Notes under the pieces: generated by a model
What the model was told of the DNA's origin: nothing
Database searches by the model: none
What the model saw: only the letters and a program-made list of their open reading frames with translations
Part shown: piece by piece, positions 59,528 to 64,000 of the stretch
How the letters are laid out: every line of letters begins with the position of its first letter
Numbering within the stretch: position 1 is the first letter of the stretch
Program-made: the position numbers and the translations under genes
Source of the DNA: Uloborus plumipes
Taxonomy: Eukaryota; Arthropoda; Arachnida; Araneae; Uloboridae
Reading direction: 5' to 3'
Assembly (NCBI GenBank): GCA_038373865.1
Contig: JAXGGA010000460.1
Coordinates: 62,001-126,000, forward strand
DNA length: 64,000 nt

Positions 59528-60584
59528 TACTTTCTTCTATATCTAATATATAGAAGAAAGTATTGGATGCGTGAAAATTTTCGAATGTCGAATTTTGACG
59601 GATTTGCACGTTTTGAGGTGCACTGAGTCCATTTCGATTACTTTTGGAAAATGTTTGTGTGTGTGTGAGTCTGTATGTGTGTGACCAGTTTTTGTGACCG
59701 TGCTAGAGCAAAAACTCCTGCATGAAATCGAACAAAAATGTTTGCACATATGTACCACCATGTGAACTGGTGCACCTGACTTTTTTTTAGCGAATTCCTC
59801 CAAGGGGGGTGGAGCAATCGCACGTTTTCTGCGCGTGGGTGATTGCTATATCTCAGGAAGTAACCGGCGGAATCAAACGAAAATTGGTCCATAGGTAGAC
59901 CCTATTAAGTACAGGTGCTGATTCAATTTGTGTGTCAATATCTCAAAGGGGGTGGAGCAATCGAGCGTTCTTCTTATTTAATGTAACTGCTATATCTCGA
60001 GAAGTAATGGACGAAATCGACCAAAATTGGTACTCAAGTAGACGTTAAAGAGTACAAAAGCTGATTCAATTTTGGTGTGAATTGCTTAAAGGGGGGTCGT
60101 GCAATCAAAAGTGCTTATTTTGTCATTGCACCTGCTATATCTCGAGAAATAGTGCTGCGATTTGAATGAAATTTGGAATAACACTAACCCAATATGGACG
60201 CAAGCATCGATTAAATTTTGGCGCCAATCGCCCCAGGGAGAAGGGTGGGTGATTTTTGCGCTTAGTCAACAATGCAAAAAATAAATTCATTAAAAAATCG
60301 CTTTCACGATATTTAATTATCAAAACATCTGAAAACTTTCAATGATTTGAAATTTTTAACTGTTGCCAATTTCTTTTTACTAACAAATAAAATGTTTGCA
60401 ATTAATCTAAACAAGGCTTTTGCAATGATTTCCAATTTCGCTCATTGATTCTGCATTTGCAGGGGTATTACGATAATTGGGAAATTGGAGCTGTCTCCAA
60501 CCATTCGGGAGAGTATTTTTTTTTGTAACCGGAACTCATAAGATAGATATAGAAGAAAGTTTCATAACGGCCACGACAGCTAGT
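59528..60584 (+). mobile_element. Helitron/Lep1-like element with internal 145-bp modules
   Basis: It opens with a perfect 15-bp hairpin (TACTTTCTTCTATAT, loop CTAAT, inverse; 59528-59562). It closes with GATATAGAAGAAAGTTTCAT and GGCCACGACAGCTAGT near 60584. The interior has three or four tandem modules of about 145 bp starting near 59801, 59944, 60088 and (partial) 60233. Each has GGGGGTGGAGCAATCG-like and GCTATATCTCGAGAA-like words. The CTAGT end suggests a Helitron-type non-autonomous element. The reading frames inside are unsupported. Confidence 0.6.
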
Positions 60585-60682
60585 TTGACTAATGTAGCAA
60601 AATGTGACTAATGTGTATTATAAATGTCCTATGCTACATACAACAGTGCATTAATACTTAGATGCACTGATGATAGTTTTAA

Positions 60683-61182
60683 CCCTTCACTGCACGGTGT
60701 GCCAGATCTGACACAAACCAAATAAACCCTCATATATTCCAATGACTTTTTAAATGCAGTTAAACTGAGTTTTACGCCCCTTCTGGAACATTGCTATAAC
60801 AGTTTAGTGTGATGTTTATGCACTAGTTAGTTGCACTAGTCTAGGTATTACAGTTCTTGCTTTTGAAAAAAAGAGTGTCTGCATTTCCGTTAGAAGCGTG
60901 TTTAGTCATTATTTCCTTTGTTCTAAAAAATGTTTTAATACACTTAGTGGCAAATTTGTTTGTACCACTTATGACACAAAACACATTGTAGATTATTACA
61001 CTTATCGGTATACAAAGCATATGCTATGTGCTTTGTGCCATATGTAGAACAAACAATTAAAACATCATTTTTGGTGCACATTTTTAAGATAAATTTTTTT
61101 CTTCATTTTTCCTGAACTCAGAGTTATTAAAAGGTAGCATATGACTTTTTCATGAAAATATGAAAAATCGTGCAGTGAAGGG
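60683..61182. mobile_element. piggyBac-like MITE, 500 bp
   Basis: The ends CCCTTCACTGCACG and CGTGCAGTGAAGGG are perfect inverses. TTAA flanks the left (60679-60682); the right flank is AAAA, probably mutated. Just inside the left end lies the imperfect hairpin TGTGCC-AGATCT-GACACA (60698-60715), which resembles one in the element at 63641-63872. There is no coding. Confidence 0.7.
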
Positions 61183-63499
61183 AAAAAACTGCTGGTTAAA
61201 AAAATTCTTAATTTTGTTCTATATCTGATTTTCAAGACTGGTTTTTGTCGTAATTTATTTTCTTTTGCAAAAATTTGAATCGTCATATTTTTTTCAAATG
61301 AACATAATAATTCTTCAATTAAGAGTTAAGAATTTCAATATTATTTCCAAGAGAAAATGATATTATGTTCCAGAAATCGAAATTCTATTAAGGGCCTGGA
61401 AGCTATTGATCGATATAGCTTTTCTTCCGATCACGTCTTAGTGGTTCTGAGCTTACTGTAGCGCGTGGGTCCTCCAGCGATCGATTGGTGCTACGTGCTT
61501 AGCCTGTTTAGCCAAATTAAGTGCACAATATGGTCGATTTGTGCACTTGAAAATGAAGCTGTTAAAACATTATTTAAATTGTCCATATAATATTCTAAAT
61601 ATATGAAAAAATATTAGAAATGTAGTTGATCTTTCAATTTGCAAATAATTAGTCATCACGGTCATTGTTGAACAATGTTTTGATTAAAATGTATCTCCAT
61701 GTTTTAAAGCAATATAGCGGTTGGAATACAGTTGTACATGGCACTAAATAGTGTTCATGCATACTTTTTCTACGTTGACCTAACCATAGGAATTGATTTA
61801 AAAAAACTGTTTTACATCACGTGTTTTTATTTAATCATTTTAAAGACCATAATGAGTACACTCCTAGTTCGAATAGAGAAATTAACACAGATTAATAAAC
61901 TTTTAGTAAAGACATCAATTCTAGGATGTGATTGTACATGACCACTAGCGACTAACTAGCTTTATGCTTTATTAACGACCATTAAAGTCTATTGTCAGTG
62001 CCAGTGGAGATGATTTTACACATTTTTTTTTAAAATTTGCATAAAGAAAAATATAGTTAAAAATCATCCAATTCACTTTAAGATGAAAGTATTGAAATAA
62101 ATAAATAAAACAATAAACGATGAAGGAAGTCACATGATAAATCAGTTAAGGAGTTATTTAAATCTATCAAAACAGTCTTAAGCATGTGTTTTCTTCTTGT
62201 TTTTTATTTCTAAAATAACACCATTATGCGTAATCATACAACAGAAATAAAGAGAAGACTTCCTAGTTACATTTGTCTACCTTACCTTATCATAATTGGA
62301 AAAAAATGGAAAAGAACCTTTATTGGAGCTCCATAATCCAAATCAATAGTAAATAGAAAGAGTAATGGATGGTAAGGTGACGAATATGGTAAGATAAAGA
62401 TTTCTCAATATTTTGTAATTTAAATTTGTATTTAATTAAAATTCCAGAATTTAGCATTCATTAAAATAAAGATTTTCAAGCTCTTTATACTTCTAGTGCT
62501 AATAAAATTAAAATATGTCCAATCCATTGATTGTACAACTTATCTTAATATCCCTCTGAACCCAAACAAGTCATTAAAACTCATTTTAAGGATTACCAAC
62601 TCCTCAACTCTCACAGCCATCAGCTTCCTACTTACCTCCTTTAACTTAGCAGATGACTTGGAAATAAAAAGGGAAAAAAAGGGAGGAAATAGCCTCTTTG
62701 CTACTATTCTCGAGAGCCAATTATGTTAGGTTACTATCAATACATTTGTATAAAGTCTACGAAAATGAAATTCAACCATGTGATTGACAAGGGTACATTG
62801 CGAATAAAAGTGTTAAAGAGTAAATAAGTTTTTACTAGGACTCTAACGTAGCTTTTGTTACTTAACATGCACCAAGGTGCACTGCACATGCTTAATGCTT
62901 CGACCGAAAACTGTAGATAACATTAAAAGGAAGAAATTTGCTGCTTAGCATACATTTCCAAAGTTTAAGCTACTTAGGCAAAGTTTAACAAAGGCTGCTT
63001 CGTTTAATTTTTAAGAGAGAATTGATTTAAGAAACAAAGAAAGTGCTAAAACATGTATTAAACAATAGCAGGGATATCATAATAAAAATAAACACATATT
63101 TTCTTAACTTACTGACAACATATTGACAACGTTCATAAATCAGAAGAAGTTCTCCAATCTAATAATTTTTAATGCTAGATTTAAAGGTTGTTTGCAATGA
63201 TAACTAACACTTGTGTTCGAATGTAAAACTGACTATTCTGAATCAGAACATAAGAACTGCGACTTTAGCTTTTGTTTTTTGCTGCGTGTATGAAAATAGG
63301 CCTGCTACCAGTGCAATATTTTCCCAGTTCATAGTATGTCTGACTTTAGTAGAACATATAATAGCATTATGTTTAATGGAGAATGGTTGTCTAATATTTT
63401 TAGACGTCTTATGATGATCATTTAGTTCCATTACTGTCTTGAACCCGAAAATAAATTTCATACAGCTTTCATATGTTTGGTGCTGAACAGACCTAAAAG
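61183..63499. other. Gene-free stretch
   Basis: No gene is supported. A GC-richer patch at about 61430-61520 is unassigned. The rest is AT-rich. Confidence 0.45.
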
Positions 63500-64000
63500 A
63501 ACGCCTCCTAAATACTAAATGCTTATTACTTTCTAGTTTTTAGCACAGAGTGAAATGTCTCCTTTGGTTTACGAAGCACTGCCATCTATCGGAGTTCTTA
63601 GAAACAGAGAAATAAACGATTGATTGATTTCTAACATTAACCCTTTCTGGACAACATTTTTTTTTTCCAAGGAAACAATTTTTTCCTTCCAAATCTCAAT
63701 CAAGGGAGAAAATAGGAAGCACGCCTACCTATTTTTAAAGACTTAATGATGCCGGCAGATACGAATGCGTCAAAAACAGCACAATGTTCTATTGTGGAAT
63801 AACTCACTTAGCAACTGAGGCAAAACGATTCTGGAGGTATGTGCCAAATTCGGCACACCTGACGTTAAAGGGTTAAATTTAAAAATTAACCAATCAAGAA
63901 ACTGAGTTCGACTATGTTTGAATTTATTACCATGACAATGGTATCACTGAATTGCCGCAAGTTGGCGCTCAAAGTAAAGATTTAGTATTTAGGAGGCGTT
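63500..64000. mobile_element. TIR element at the window edge, with a nested piggyBac-like MITE
   Basis: AACGCCTCCTAAATACTAAA at 63500 is matched by its inverse at 63981-64000. The right boundary is the end of the window, so the element may extend further. It contains the TTAA element at 63641-63872 and a CTCF-like word at 63578-63588. There is no coding. Confidence 0.65.
63641..63872. mobile_element. piggyBac-like TTAA MITE, 232 bp, nested
   Basis: It starts CCCTTTCTGGACAAC and ends CGTTAAAGGG, flanked by TTAA on both sides (63637-63640, 63873-63876). The terminal match is short (CCCTTT/AAAGGG). Just inside the right end lies the hairpin TGTGCC-AAATTC-GGCACA (63840-63857), like that of the 60683 element. 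There is no coding. Confidence 0.72.

Noticed and set aside
62496..62729. 77-codon plus-strand frame
   Set aside because: No motif or codon pattern distinguishes it from the AT-rich background.

Overview
This is an AT-rich (roughly 70% A+T) eukaryotic, non-coding window with no intact host gene that I can support. The longest open frames are short and mostly come from microsatellites, LTR sequence or chance. The repeat content points to an arthropod, and a chelicerate such as a spider is my best guess: hAT-like and Tc1/mariner-like foldback elements, piggyBac-like TTAA elements, Lep1-like elements ending in CTAGT, a tRNA-derived SINE, I/Jockey-like LINE relics and solo LTRs. The lineage call is an inference from style only. 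The window is best read as an intergenic desert or a very long intron.

Layout. 0-4.5 kb holds two giant inverted-repeat elements side by side: a 2.6-kb hAT-like foldback with an 8-bp target-site duplication, then a 1.56-kb palindromic Tc1/mariner-like element. 6.8-9.9 kb holds a relic shared with another element, a long (TA)n tract, a complex unique block and two LINE 3' ends on the minus strand. 11.3-12.8 kb is a TTAA-flanked piggyBac-like element with a decayed C-terminal transposase fragment. 17-18.8 kb is a solo LTR inserted into one copy of a local tandem duplication. 19.6-31 kb holds MITE-like elements, three copies of an ACTGTAAA-rich repeat, two more piggyBac-like elements, a Lep1-like unit and a three-copy 305-bp tandem repeat. 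33.5-34.8 kb and 36.6-37.7 kb hold a TIR element and a LINE RNase H relic. 40.7-46 kb is a dense nest: a TIR element, a second solo LTR inserted exactly at the end of a second copy of the 1.56-kb palindrome, a three-copy satellite-like inverted array and a SINE. 46.6-64 kb holds several TIR elements with repeated subterminal motifs, a Lep1-like element with internal 145-bp modules, and two piggyBac-like elements, one nested in another TIR element.

The interesting signals are structural. Four very long inverted repeats could give long hairpin RNA if transcribed. Five TTAA/piggyBac-like elements are present, at least three sharing a small hairpin just inside one terminus. Several unrelated-looking TIR families carry the same motif many times near their ends. 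A few more complex blocks (7.9, 13.0, 21.0 and 28.1 kb) have clustered homeodomain- or Sox-like sites and could be conserved regulatory DNA. Four CTCF-like core motifs are scattered through the window. Nothing here is a gene system in the usual sense; the window is mainly a record of transposon activity.
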